A stretch of 7,919 nucleotides of DNA from an uncultured Sphingobacteriaceae bacterium (GTDB taxonomy: Bacteria; Bacteroidota; Bacteroidia; Sphingobacteriales; Sphingobacteriaceae): assembly GCA_937875035.1 (NCBI GenBank), contig CALNCF010000103.1, positions 1-7,919 of the forward strand. The letters run 5' to 3'. The translations under genes were made by a program, and so were the position numbers. The notes under the pieces were generated by a model. The model was not told where the DNA came from. It worked only from the letters and a program-made list of their open reading frames with translations, and did not search any database. Shown piece after piece: positions 1-7,294 of this stretch (its first letter is position 1; each line of letters starts with the position of its first letter).

Positions 1-411
1 AACGGCCCGGGGCTGGTAGAGGTGCAGGAGGTTCCATTCCAGGCTGGGCTGGCGCTGTCCTGTATTGCTCAGGTCGGGACCGGTGCGTTCGGTTCCCATC
101 AGCGTCGCAGTATTTCGCCAGACGTCCATACGGGTATTGGCTGCATAATCGGCAGCGATGCTCGGGCGGCTCCCCCATACTTTGTCCATTGCCAGGTTAC
201 GTACCTGTTGAGTATGGCATGCCACGCAGCCATTGGCTACAAAGCTTCTTTTACCCGCCAGGGCATCTTCGCTCAGGCTTGTAGCGTTGGGAAGCGGAGC
301 ATTGTTTTCCTGGTTGTGAACGGCAGGGGCAATAGCCACTACCATGGTCAGGCCGATAAAAAGTCCCAATGCCGCGGGAAACAATTTTTTAGGGTTATCA
401 AAGAATTCCAT
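1..411 (-). CDS. ccoO: CcoO-like membrane-anchored monohaem cytochrome c subunit (partial, runs off left edge)
   Basis: Seen: reading leftwards from ATG at 411, 137 codons stay open to base 1, so the C-terminus lies outside the window. One hydrophobic segment (about residues 10-30) anchors the N-terminus and puts the rest in the periplasm. A haem c motif CVACH lies at residues 62-66, followed by TQQVRN, and ERTGPDLSNTG and HLYQPRAV sit at about residues 108-137. Known of the family: the order GCxxCHxQ, RTGPDL, HLYxPR is that of CcoO, the monohaem electron-transfer subunit of cbb3 oxidases. The methionine ligand expected further downstream is not visible. The start overlaps the last 14 bases of the upstream catalytic subunit gene, which implies one transcript and translational coupling. 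Inferred role: passes electrons to the haem-copper subunit. The segment between CXXCH and RTGPDL differs from proteobacterial CcoO, so it may serve an oxidase-like or NO-reductase-like complex. Confidence 0.85.
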   Translation of the reverse strand, partial: MEFFDNPKKLFPAALGLFIGLTMVVAIAPAVHNQENNAPLPNATSLSEDALAGKRSFVANGCVACHTQQVRNLAMDKVWGSRPSIAADYAANTRMDVWRNTATLMGTERTGPDLSNTGQRQPSLEWNLLHLYQPRAV

Positions 412-2170
412 GTACAGTTTTTTCAGTGTGTAATTTCTGTTCTTCCAGCTCTTGCTTTGCTTTGAGGATGTCGATGGCCGATACCGGGATGATGATCTCC
501 TTCCTGCCCCTGGTCATCACCCAGAAATTATAGGCGAACAGCAGGTGCGAGATCCACATCAGTGACCCGCCGATCGCTCTCCATAGCCAGTACGGTGCCA
601 TCATCTCTACCGTATCGATAAAGGGTTTGTTGTCCATCCACATCAGTCCCCTGAACGTAGCGCCCATCATCAGCGGGATGGTATAGAAGAGCAGCCCGAT
701 CAGCGCCAGCCAGAAATGAGCGCCCACGGTAAGCTGCGGAGGCTCCTTGCCGGTAAGCCGGGGAACGATTGTATAAATAAAGGCCCATAGCATAAAGGTG
801 ATGATGCCATACATGGTCAGGTGAGAATGGGCCACCGTAAAATCAGTAAAATGCCATATTAGGTTGGTAAAGCGTAAGGCTTCGGCCGTACCTTGCAGAG
901 AGCCCGTGAAATAGAATATGATGCCTACCAGGTAGAAGGGCAGGGTATAGCTTCCCGAGAGCTTATTCCAGGATCCGTTGAATGTTAAGAGGAAATTGGT
1001 GGTGCCGGCTACGACCGGGATCACCATGCCCACGCTGCCCACAATGGCTACGGTCTGCAGCCACCAGGGTATGGCGCTGAACAGGAAATGATGGGTTCCG
1101 ATGAGGGTATAAAAAAGGATCTGCGTCCAGAACGCGAGGATACCCAGGCTATAGGAATAGATCGGTTTGTTTAGCTGTTGCGGCAGGAAATAGTACATCA
1201 GTCCGAGGCTGAACAGCATGAACCACATACCCACGCCCTGGTGCATATAGTACCCTTGCACAATGGTTTCTCCAAGACCGTTCTGCCAGCCCGGCCAGTA
1301 TGCAACAATGGCGATCACCAGCACGAACATCATGGCGGAAATAATATACCAGTTCGATACATAGATCTCTTTGGTTGTTTTCCGGGCAATGGTCCTCAGG
1401 AAATTGAAAAGGGATAATACGACCCCAATGCCGAACAGCGCCATCACCGGCCAGATGTATTCACGGTATTCCCCGCCGCCGTTGTTCACCCCAGCCATCA
1501 GCAGCAGGCTTCCCGAAAGCACGGCAGCATTGATCAGCATGAGGGAACGGTAGCCCTGCCGGATGCTTGCCAGGGGAACATTGCTCACCCTCGGTACCAC
1601 ATAATAGGCCAGTCCGAGCATCGCCAGCGAAGCCCATCCCCAGAACACCATATTGGTATGTACCGGGCGCAGCCGGCCGAAGCTCAGCCAGCTGATATGA
1701 TCGATGTCGGGAGCGCTGAACTTGATGCCTAAGTACTCGCCGATGCTGGTGCCCAGCACCAGCCAGAATGTGGCGCAGCCCAGGTACCACAGGATAAGCC
1801 GGGTCAGGTCGGGCGCGATGAATGGGCGTGGCTGACTTTTCTTTTTAACGGAAACAAACCGGGGTGATTCGGGGTGATTGATACCCTCTATCAGGCCGCG
1901 CTGATCGCCCGGGGTAATGTTCCCGGCCAGCTCCGTATGAGAAAGCGAAAACTCCAGCTCAGCCTTACGCTGCTCCAATTGCCGGATCTCTTCCGGGCTG
2001 AGGTTTTCCAGCTTCTTGTTGAAACGATCGAGCTCCCGCTGCTTCACGAAATGGCTCAACGCGCCATACGCTTTTACAATGGCGATCGTACAGGCCGCAA
2101 GCAGGGGGATGACAATGAGAAATACGGTCAGCAGTATTCCCGATTCATTCCATATTCCTTGACTTTGCAT
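398..2170 (-). CDS. ccoN: cbb3-like haem-copper oxidase catalytic subunit I with N-terminal extension
   Basis: Integral membrane catalytic subunit of the haem-copper superfamily, 590 residues against about 475 for a typical CcoN. Seen: a transmembrane helix (about 11-33), a charged, probably coiled-coil stretch (about 41-80) and a linker precede the core, which starts near residue 120. Core motifs: SFGRLRPVHTN with H171 as low-spin haem ligand, YMHQGVG with CuB ligand H310, YTLIGTHH with Y354 and CuB ligands H360/H361, and VAHSH with H448 (high-spin haem) and H450 (low-spin haem). Y354 lies six residues before the HH pair, where cbb3 enzymes carry the cross-linked tyrosine. The cNOR iron-B glutamate (HxxxE) is absent. 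Odd: Q426 aligns by spacing with the conserved CcoN glutamate (E323 in Pseudomonas stutzeri), and AHSHLTMYG resembles NO reductases more than CcoN. It is followed by the overlapping ccoO-like gene. Two copies of a motif shared with the Rrf2 and ric promoters lie upstream, so nitrosative or Fe-S stress control is inferred. Substrate, O2 or NO, is undecided. Confidence 0.87.
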   Translation of the reverse strand: MQSQGIWNESGILLTVFLIVIPLLAACTIAIVKAYGALSHFVKQRELDRFNKKLENLSPEEIRQLEQRKAELEFSLSHTELAGNITPGDQRGLIEGINHPESPRFVSVKKKSQPRPFIAPDLTRLILWYLGCATFWLVLGTSIGEYLGIKFSAPDIDHISWLSFGRLRPVHTNMVFWGWASLAMLGLAYYVVPRVSNVPLASIRQGYRSLMLINAAVLSGSLLLMAGVNNGGGEYREYIWPVMALFGIGVVLSLFNFLRTIARKTTKEIYVSNWYIISAMMFVLVIAIVAYWPGWQNGLGETIVQGYYMHQGVGMWFMLFSLGLMYYFLPQQLNKPIYSYSLGILAFWTQILFYTLIGTHHFLFSAIPWWLQTVAIVGSVGMVIPVVAGTTNFLLTFNGSWNKLSGSYTLPFYLVGIIFYFTGSLQGTAEALRFTNLIWHFTDFTVAHSHLTMYGIITFMLWAFIYTIVPRLTGKEPPQLTVGAHFWLALIGLLFYTIPLMMGATFRGLMWMDNKPFIDTVEMMAPYWLWRAIGGSLMWISHLLFAYNFWVMTRGRKEIIIPVSAIDILKAKQELEEQKLHTEKTVHGIL

Positions 2171-2197
2171 AGCATTTTATTTAGGTGTCGCTTATAT

Positions 2198-2217
2198 AGA
2201 GGATATTTTTATCCTCT
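2198..2217. promoter_or_regulatory. Inverted repeat close to the ccoN-like start, variant of the shared operator
   Basis: The two arms AGAGGATA and TATCCTCT are perfect 8-base complements around a TTTT centre. On the minus strand the central 12 bases read GATAAAAATATC, one base different from the GATAAAAATGTC core in front of ric. The site lies 28-47 bases upstream of the oxidase start codon. It could be a second operator copy or, as RNA, a small hairpin in the 5' leader. The core match favours the operator reading. Confidence 0.5.
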
Positions 2218-2296
2218 TTTTGCATAAAAAATAGTTCTGACAGCGGAAAGCAGGCGCCGGGCAGCTTGCCGGTGTATCCTGGTTCCATTCCGCCGG

Positions 2297-2304
2297 CAAA
2301 TATA
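2297..2304 (-). promoter_or_regulatory. Candidate -7 box for the ccoN-like gene
   Basis: On the minus strand this reads TATATTTG, an exact match to the Bacteroidota -7 consensus TAnnTTTG. No good TTTG box at -33 is seen at normal spacing. The operator-like motif at 2319-2342 occupies that region instead, with 14 bases between them. Transcription from here would give a leader of roughly 115-125 bases. The flanking sequence is AT-rich, so a chance match is possible. Confidence 0.35.
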
Positions 2305-2318
2305 TAAAAAGCAGGCCA

Positions 2319-2342
2319 ATAAAAGACATTTTTATCCTTTAT
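2319..2342 (-). promoter_or_regulatory. Operator-like motif upstream of the ccoN-like gene
   Basis: Read on the minus strand, the central 12 bases (2325-2336) are GATAAAAATGTC, identical to the centre of the motif in front of ric. Across 24 positions it agrees with the ric site at 18 and with the perfect palindrome before the Rrf2 gene at 16. It sits in the gap between the AI-2E gene and the oxidase gene, both on the minus strand, so it most likely serves the oxidase promoter. Regulation by the Rrf2 protein encoded at 7312-7749 is inferred. Confidence 0.55.
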
Positions 2343-2401
2343 TAATTTGTGTGATTACCTGCGATGGAGAACTGGGCAGCACAGGGATACAGTGTTTGAT
2401 C

Positions 2402-3520
2402 TTATTCCGCAGGGGGATGGGCGTCGCGGTCTGATTCTTCTGCGATCCGGGTATCCGACAGGAGACCGTTCTCATCATCACCCAGCAAATATCCCCAGGA
2501 TTTTAGCTCCTGTACGCGATCGAACACGACCTTGATAATAGCGACCATGGGTATGGCCAGGAACATCCCCGGGATTCCCCACATGAGCTCTCCCAGCACA
2601 ATGGCCAGCATGGCAAATAAAGAGTTCAGCTTTACCTTGGAGCCTACAATGCGTGGCATCACATAATTCCCGTCGATAGCATGGATAATGACCAGGGAAA
2701 AGATCACCAGCAATACATGACTGGCGGATGAGGTCGCAAAAGTGATGAGCACGCTCAGCAGCAAGGCGGTGAAGATGCCGATATACGGGATGATATTGAA
2801 CACACCGGTGATGAGGGCCAGCAGGAACCCGTATTTAATGCCGATAAGAAAGAACGCGGCAAAGGAAAGGCTGGCTACAATAAGCATCTGTAGGAACAGT
2901 CCGAAGATATATTTCTTAACAATGTATTGGATCTCGGCCAGGATCTTTTCGACCGTGACACTATGCTGCACATCGAACAGGCTGAGCAGGAAACGGACGA
3001 TCTGTCTTCTGTATAATAAGAGGAAGAAGCCATACAGGAACGTGAAAATAAGCAGCACCAGAACAGAGGTGAGCGAGAGCAGGGTCTGCCCCAGTATAGA
3101 GGTACCGGTGCTCACCGATTTGGCAGCGGTGCTGTTGAGGTAGTCGATCTGCTGCCGGGCATTGACATGGAACGTATCCGAGATCCATTGCTGCAGGCTG
3201 TTCAGCGAGCCGGCTACCTGTTGCCTGAATGCAGGCCAGTCGTTTGCCAGGGCGCTGAGCTGCGAGCCCAGCAACGTGAAAAGGGCAAAGATAGCGCTGG
3301 TAAGGAGCAGCATACAGGCGATGGACGATATGGCCCGCGGAAAGCGCAGCCTGCGTTCCATCCAATAAGCCATGGGTAGCAGGATTAGTGCGCACAGCAA
3401 GGCAAACAGCAGGGGGATAAGGATGGTTTGCCCGATGATGCACAGGTACCCGATCAGCACCATGCTGATCAGGGTGCAGCAGAGCTTAACATAAAACGGC
3501 AGCTTGATGATCTTTTCCAT
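2402..3520 (-). CDS. AI-2E family transporter (permease)
   Basis: Polytopic inner-membrane protein of the AI-2E transporter family (PF01594), 372 residues from the chosen start, which is full length for the family. Seen: paired hydrophobic helices at about 10-50 and 62-87, a hydrophilic stretch (about 90-140), a strong helix at 150-170, and a block of helices from about 205 to 333. It carries FNIIPYIG (241-248), IDGNYVMPRIVG (282-293) and GELMWGIPGMFLAIP (310-324), the typical C-terminal signature. An upstream ATG at 3595 would add 25 residues and run into the preceding gene. The ATG at 3520 is preferred because MEKIIKLPFYVKL matches how relatives usually begin. Known of the family: members include putative autoinducer-2 exporters and Na+/H+ antiporter-like proteins, and the substrate cannot be predicted here. 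It lies 52 bases after the end of the glutamate-synthase-like gene on the same strand, so the two may share a transcript. Confidence 0.88.
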   Translation of the reverse strand: MEKIIKLPFYVKLCCTLISMVLIGYLCIIGQTILIPLLFALLCALILLPMAYWMERRLRFPRAISSIACMLLLTSAIFALFTLLGSQLSALANDWPAFRQQVAGSLNSLQQWISDTFHVNARQQIDYLNSTAAKSVSTGTSILGQTLLSLTSVLVLLIFTFLYGFFLLLYRRQIVRFLLSLFDVQHSVTVEKILAEIQYIVKKYIFGLFLQMLIVASLSFAAFFLIGIKYGFLLALITGVFNIIPYIGIFTALLLSVLITFATSSASHVLLVIFSLVIIHAIDGNYVMPRIVGSKVKLNSLFAMLAIVLGELMWGIPGMFLAIPMVAIIKVVFDRVQELKSWGYLLGDDENGLLSDTRIAEESDRDAHPPAE

Positions 3521-3572
3521 AACGCTGTATCTGGTTGTCAGTAAATGCAAAAAGGTGCTCTTAAATTCCGGC

Positions 3573-5161
3573 TCAGTCCGGAAGATTTTGTACATCGATG
3601 CCCCATTTGTTCATATTGGCCCAGGCGAAATCGTCCTTATAACGATCCGGGATCCGGCCTTCGAGCATAGAGCCTACGGCAATCGAAGGGAAGATCTCCT
3701 CAAAGGTGAGCATGTCATTCAGCGAGGTGCGCCGGTAGATGTGCGAACGGGTAATGTTCACCATATTATCCAGCCCGGATGCACCCAGCAGCTCCACGAA
3801 ATTCTTTACGGTATAGCGGTGGTAATTAGCCACGCGTTGCTTCTTATCGTCGACCACCAGCCCGACCGATAGGGAAGGATCCTGGGTGGCTACGCCTGTA
3901 GGACATTTATTGGTATTGCATTGCAGCGCCTGTATACATCCCACGGCCATCATCATCGCCCTTGCGCTGCCATGGCACGTATCATATGGAAACCGGTCAC
4001 CATTTTACCGGACGCGATGATGCGGATGTGCTTACGGATGTCGAGACCGCGCAGGATATTATGAACAAAGGCCAGTCCGTCGAGCAGAGGAGCGCCCACA
4101 TAATTGGAGAATTCCTGCGGTGCTGCCCCGGTGCCGCCTTCGCCGCCGTCTACAGTAATAAAATCAGGGTAAGTGTCGAGGTCGATCATGGCTTTGCAAA
4201 TGGCGATGAACTCGCTCTTATGCCCGATGCATAATTTAAAGCCTACCGGTTTTCCGCCCGAGAGCTCGCGAAGCTGCCTGATGAACAGTACCATTTCGCG
4301 GGGTGTATTGAAGGCAGAGTGGAATGGAGGCGATACGACGTCGGTGTACGGAACGATATGACGGATCGCCGCGATCTCAGGGGTGTTCTTGGTGGCCGGG
4401 AGGATTCCTCCGTGCCCGGGTTTCGCGCCCTGGGAGATCTTGAGCTCGATCATCTTTACATGAGGATGCTTTGATTTTTCCGCAAACAGTTCCGGTGAGA
4501 ACTTTCCCGCTTCATCACGGCAGCCGAAATAGCCGGTACCGATCTGCCAGATAATGTCTCCTCCGTGTTTCAGGTGGAAAGGGCTCAGGCCTCCTTCACC
4601 GGTGTTGTGCGCGAAGCCGCCGATCTTTACGCCGGCATTCATGGCTTCCACGGCATTAGAGCTCAGCGAGCCGTAGCTCATGGCCGAGATGTTAAAGATG
4701 CTGGCGGAATATGGTTGTGTGCAGTCTTTGTTTCCGAAGACAACACGCGGATTCTGATCGAGGGAATGAAAATCTTTCGGGGCGATGGAATGGCACATCC
4801 ATTCGTAGCCTTCACTGTATACGTCCATTTGCGTACCAAAAGGCATGGTATCGGTTTCGTTCTTGGCCCGCTGGTAAACGGTAGAGCGGTCGATGCGGTT
4901 GATCGGCCGGCCGTCGGTATCCGACTCCACGAAATACTGGTACACCTTCGGCCTCATCTCTTCCATAAAATAGCGCAGCCTCCCGAACACCGGGTAGATC
5001 CGCATAATGGAATGTCTTTTCTGGACCATGTCGTAATACCCCATGAGGGTGAGAAAGAGCAGCACGAAGAAAAAAGGATACCAGTTCGGGCTCAGGTAAA
5101 TGGAAAACAGCAGGGTGCAGAGCAGCAGCAGGGTCGAAACAATGACGAATAATTTACGCAT
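3573..5161 (-). pseudogene. Membrane-anchored FMN-binding glutamate synthase family protein, broken by a frameshift near 3960
   Basis: Homologous to the FMN-binding/synthase domain of glutamate synthase large subunits, in the stand-alone membrane-anchored form. Seen in the first part (5161-3953, 402 codons): two hydrophobic helices (about 4-23 and 27-42), then barrel motifs MSYGSLSSNA (161-170), NTGEGGLS (186-193), KISQGAKPGHGG (241-252) and TVDGGEGGTGAAP (336-348), ending GFHMIRAMAAQGR and a stop. The rest continues in another frame: ARAMMMAVGC, then three cysteines spaced CX5CX4C (the [3Fe-4S] motif of this family) and PTGVATQ, ending at 3573. Family members have about eight more residues (LGADxCNS-like) between IRAMA and ARAMM. 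Only two bases are present, so a net loss of about 22 bases is inferred, which shifts frame and removes conserved residues. An ATG at 3956 overlaps the stop by four bases (ATGA), so a separate C-terminal piece could be made, but it would be only a fragment of the barrel. An assembly error is the main alternative. Confidence 0.82.
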
Positions 5162-5300
5162 AGCTTATCGTGATAGTTTAAGATGGTGTGCAGAACAAAT
5201 GCTAAGATTGCAAGTTTCCGGTGATTTTCCAATTAAACCTGCTTATTGCCGGATCACAACAAAAGCATGCCAACTGATTGTCGCTTTTACCCCTTTCTGA

Positions 5301-5447
5301 TATTGCCGGACGAATCCTAACTTTGAGAGAACCGGGCTGTCTGCCTGGCGCGAGGCCGATCTTGCGAAGCTACACGGCATAGGTGCGGATGCTTTGGTGA
5401 AATTAAAGGAGCTGATGGTCGCACAACAGCTGTCATTTAGGAGATAG
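5301..5447 (+). pseudogene. Remnant of a small helix-hairpin-helix (RNA polymerase alpha C-terminal-like) protein
   Basis: Seen: the frame is open from just after a TGA at 5298-5300 to TAG at 5445-5447. It has no ATG, GTG or TTG before the recognisable part. From about 5337 it reads LSAWREADLAKLHGIGADAL, then VKLKELMVAQQLSF. Known of the family: LxKLHGIGxxALxxLKxxLxxxGLSF is the C-terminal helix-hairpin-helix of small Bacteroidota proteins resembling the RNA polymerase alpha C-terminal domain, usually part of a longer protein with a first hairpin. That first hairpin is not found in any plus frame here, so a 5' deletion is inferred. The fragment ends 38 bases before the SRPBCC gene. A real short protein from a non-standard start is possible but less likely. 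Confidence 0.55.
5318..5325 (+). promoter_or_regulatory. Candidate -7 box upstream of the SRPBCC-DUF1801 unit
   Basis: TAACTTTG matches TAnnTTTG exactly. A partial -33 box (TTTC, 5294-5297) lies 20 bases upstream, within normal spacing. A transcript from here would carry the helix-hairpin-helix remnant as leader and reach the gene at 5486 after about 150 bases. Confidence 0.35.
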
Positions 5448-5485
5448 ATCAATATCAGAATAAGCATTAACCAGATAATCACGAT

Positions 5486-5941
5486 ATGGAAAAAGAATTA
5501 CTGGAGATCAAAGCAGCCATCCAGATACTGAAGCCGGCGGCTGAAGTGTTTGAGGCGATCGTAGACCCGGCAAAGATGTCGGGCTATTTTATTTCTGAAA
5601 GTAGCGGCAGGATGGAGGAAGGGAAGGAACTGGTCTGGCGCTTTCCCGAGTTTGATATGGATGTACCGCTGCGTGTAGGACGGATCGAGAAGGATTCATA
5701 CATTTCTTATTACTGGGAAGATGCCGGTAAGGAAATGCGTGTGGAGATGAGCCTGAGTCCTTCATCCGGCCAGGCTACGGTAGTACGCATCACGGAGAAG
5801 AGCCGGGAGAACGATGAAGAGGGAATCAGATGGCTGAAGGGAAATACCGAAGGCTGGGCGAATTTCCTGGCTTGCTTAAAGGCTTATCTCGAGTACGGGA
5901 TCAACCTGAGAAAAGGTGCATTTGATTATGACCGCGAATAA
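5486..5941 (+). CDS. SRPBCC / AHSA1 domain protein
   Basis: Small soluble protein of 151 residues with the START/Bet v1-like fold of the AHSA1 (activator of Hsp90 ATPase homologue 1-like) family. Seen: a single domain with the usual order: an N-terminal strand followed by PAAEVFEAIVDPAKMSGYF (about 18-36), a GRMEEGKELVWRFPEF turn and strand, ISYYWED in the middle, a TVVRITE strand, and a C-terminal long helix with GWANFLACLKAYLEYG (about 124-139). There is no signal peptide or membrane helix, so it is cytoplasmic. Known of the family: bacterial members bind hydrophobic ligands or have unknown roles, and no ligand can be named here. Its stop codon is six bases before the ATG of the DUF1801 gene, so the two are almost certainly co-transcribed, a pairing often seen because both families tend to occur in small stress or housekeeping clusters. 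The link to function is inference. Confidence 0.85.
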   Translation: MEKELLEIKAAIQILKPAAEVFEAIVDPAKMSGYFISESSGRMEEGKELVWRFPEFDMDVPLRVGRIEKDSYISYYWEDAGKEMRVEMSLSPSSGQATVVRITEKSRENDEEGIRWLKGNTEGWANFLACLKAYLEYGINLRKGAFDYDRE

Positions 5942-5947
5942 TTGCAT

Positions 5948-6361
5948 ATGACTAATAAGGCGACCCTCAGCAATACCGAACAGGTAACGGCTCATATTCA
6001 GAAGCTGGATGCCGCGATCATCCCGGCGATAGAGGAGATCCGGCAGATTGTTTTAAGCGCTGATCCGGAAATAGGAGAACAGATCAAGTGGAACTCGCCC
6101 TGCTTTTATTATACCGGTGAGATGAAACCTTTTGATCCGAAGGAATACAAGCGTGATATCGTGGTGATGAACCTGCACCGTAGCCAGATTTTACTGGTGT
6201 TTCCCACAGGAGCCCGCGTGCAGGATACTACCGGTCTGATGGAAGGGAAGTATACCGACGGACGTAGGCTGATCCGTTTTAAAGACCTGGAAGATGTGAG
6301 GAAGAAAAAGGATGCATTGATCAACGTGCTCCGCGATTGGCTGGCGCTGGTGGAAAAATGA
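5948..6361 (+). CDS. DUF1801 (YdhG-like) domain protein
   Basis: Cytoplasmic protein of 137 residues, the whole of it matching the DUF1801/YdhG-like fold. Seen: an N-terminal helical part (VTAHIQKLDAAIIPAIEEIRQI, split over 13-34), the typical ADPEIGEQIKWNSPCFYY stretch (about 38-55) with its conserved lysine and tryptophan, a central strand pair (DIVVMNLHRSQILLVFPTG), then GRRLIRFKDLEDV and a C-terminal helix. Start choice: a TTG directly after the previous stop would add two residues, but the ATG at 5948 is ordinary and leaves a six-base gap, so it is preferred. Known of the family: named members include Bacillus YdhG, an iron-chaperone-like protein described as related to frataxin function. 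Many others have no known role. It is downstream of the SRPBCC gene in the same operon. A specific function is not claimed. Confidence 0.85.
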   Translation: MTNKATLSNTEQVTAHIQKLDAAIIPAIEEIRQIVLSADPEIGEQIKWNSPCFYYTGEMKPFDPKEYKRDIVVMNLHRSQILLVFPTGARVQDTTGLMEGKYTDGRRLIRFKDLEDVRKKKDALINVLRDWLALVEK

Positions 6362-6440
6362 GCTTCCCCGGGTATGGATGGAATAAGGGAACGATTTTGC
6401 GTAACTTCGCGCATTCACAAGATGTTATCCTCCGGAGATC

Positions 6441-7178
6441 ATGTTAAGACACCTGGGAACCAAACGAACGTATAGCCACAATGTGAAGCTGGCTTCGCTG
6501 CTGGGCATTACTGCCGGCTTTGTGAACGCTGCCGGGTTCCTGGGCTTTACGGTGTTAACGACGAATGTAACGGGGCATGCCGCCTTGTTCGCGGAGCGGA
6601 TCGCCCTGCAGGACTGGATGACGGCGAGGGTCGTTGCCCTCTGGATGTTCCTGTTCTTCGCGGGTGCCTTCATCTCCAGCCTGATCGTTTCCCGCATCGG
6701 GCGCAACCAGCAATTCTCTTATACGATCCCGATCCTGCTCGAAATGATGATCTTGCTACTGGTAGCTTTGTTAGGCCATCGCTATGATCAGAGCCTTGTG
6801 GCTAAGGAACTGTTCGCAGGGAGCCTTTTGTTCGCTATGGGACTACAGAATTCGCTGGTTTCGATGGTGTCCGGTTCGGTGGTCCGCACAACGCACCTCA
6901 CGGGTACCTTTACCGACTTAGGGATCGAGCTCGCACAGGTGATCCAGAAAGGCCGGGAAGACCGGTCGGGACTGGTATCGAAGATCAAGCTTCGCTCGGC
7001 CATTATCTTTTTCTTTATGAGCGGGGCCTTGTGCGGGGCCTACCTGTTCAACGTGATCAGCTTCTATGCGTTCATGGTGCCCGTTGCGATCCTGCTCTAC
7101 GCGCTTATGTATGATGTGCTCCGGGTGCGCCTGAAGCGCTATTACCAGCAGCTGCATCACCCTGCGAAAAAGGATTAG
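6441..7178 (+). CDS. YoaK family (DUF1275/UPF0700) membrane protein
   Basis: Integral membrane protein of 245 residues, full length for the YoaK/DUF1275 family. Seen: about six hydrophobic segments (roughly 15-37, 63-84, 93-112, 122-142, 186-207 and 208-228). Family motifs are GFVNAAGFLGF (26-36), TNVTGH (41-46), MGLQNSLVS (133-141) and VRTTHLTGTFTDLG (148-161). The GxVNA...TNVTGH and QN...RTTHLTGTxTDLG pair is the recognised signature, and its two halves look like an internal duplication. The C-terminus is short and basic. The family has no established function or substrate. The gene starts 79 bases after the DUF1801 gene. A weak -7-like TAACTTCG at 6402-6409 and a GGAG three bases before the ATG are present, so it may have its own promoter. 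No clear terminator follows, although GGGTA/TACCC arms occur at about 7191-7204 with a wide loop. Confidence 0.88.
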   Translation: MLRHLGTKRTYSHNVKLASLLGITAGFVNAAGFLGFTVLTTNVTGHAALFAERIALQDWMTARVVALWMFLFFAGAFISSLIVSRIGRNQQFSYTIPILLEMMILLLVALLGHRYDQSLVAKELFAGSLLFAMGLQNSLVSMVSGSVVRTTHLTGTFTDLGIELAQVIQKGREDRSGLVSKIKLRSAIIFFFMSGALCGAYLFNVISFYAFMVPVAILLYALMYDVLRVRLKRYYQQLHHPAKKD

Positions 7179-7250
7179 AAGGGTATCCTACAGGTATTTT
7201 ACCCTGCTGAAAGCGCTGAGATATATTTCCGCACGCACGTCTGTTGTTAT

Positions 7251-7274
7251 ATTTAAGACAAATTTGTCTTAAAT
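7251..7274. promoter_or_regulatory. Perfect 24-bp palindromic operator in front of the Rrf2 gene
   Basis: All 12 base pairs of the two half-sites are complementary, with the centre between 7262 and 7263 and the inner 12 bases GACAAATTTGTC. Long perfect dyads of this kind are typical of sites for dimeric winged-helix regulators such as Rrf2/NsrR. Here the site sits directly before an Rrf2 gene, so autoregulation is the natural inference. A relative occurs before ric and two more before the oxidase gene. It does not look like a terminator: it is AT-rich and has no loop. Confidence 0.75.
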
Positions 7275-7286
7275 TAAAAAAATGCT

Positions 7287-7294
7287 TTACTTTG
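7287..7294 (+). promoter_or_regulatory. Candidate -7 box for the Rrf2 gene
   Basis: TTACTTTG matches seven of eight positions of TAnnTTTG and begins 12 bases after the palindrome, which therefore covers the -33 region. If used, transcription starts near 7300. That would exclude the ATG at 7282 and support a translation start at 7312 or 7315. Confidence 0.35.

Larger units (their letters stand above)
5162..5485. other. Divergent intergenic region with little intact content
   Basis: This stretch separates the minus-strand glutamate-synthase-like gene from the plus-strand SRPBCC gene. It should hold the promoters of both. The half nearest 5161 shows only a loose minus-strand box (TAGCATTTG at 5196-5204, one base longer than the TAnnTTTG consensus). 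The other half holds a helix-hairpin-helix coding remnant and one good plus-strand -7 box. No RNA gene or repeat was recognised. Confidence 0.5.

Noticed and set aside
355..366. GATAAAAAGTCC, partial operator-like match inside the ccoO-like gene
   Set aside because: Only nine of 12 positions fit, and it is coding sequence for the membrane anchor.
2266..2299. TTGCCGG / CCGGCAA inverted repeat upstream of the oxidase gene, possible leader hairpin or riboswitch
   Set aside because: The stem is seven pairs around a 20-base loop, overlaps the candidate -7 box and shows no known riboswitch pattern.
4565..5152. Long plus-strand open frame of 195 codons opposite the glutamate-synthase-like gene
   Set aside because: It is a shadow of a clear minus-strand coding region and has no recognisable domain.
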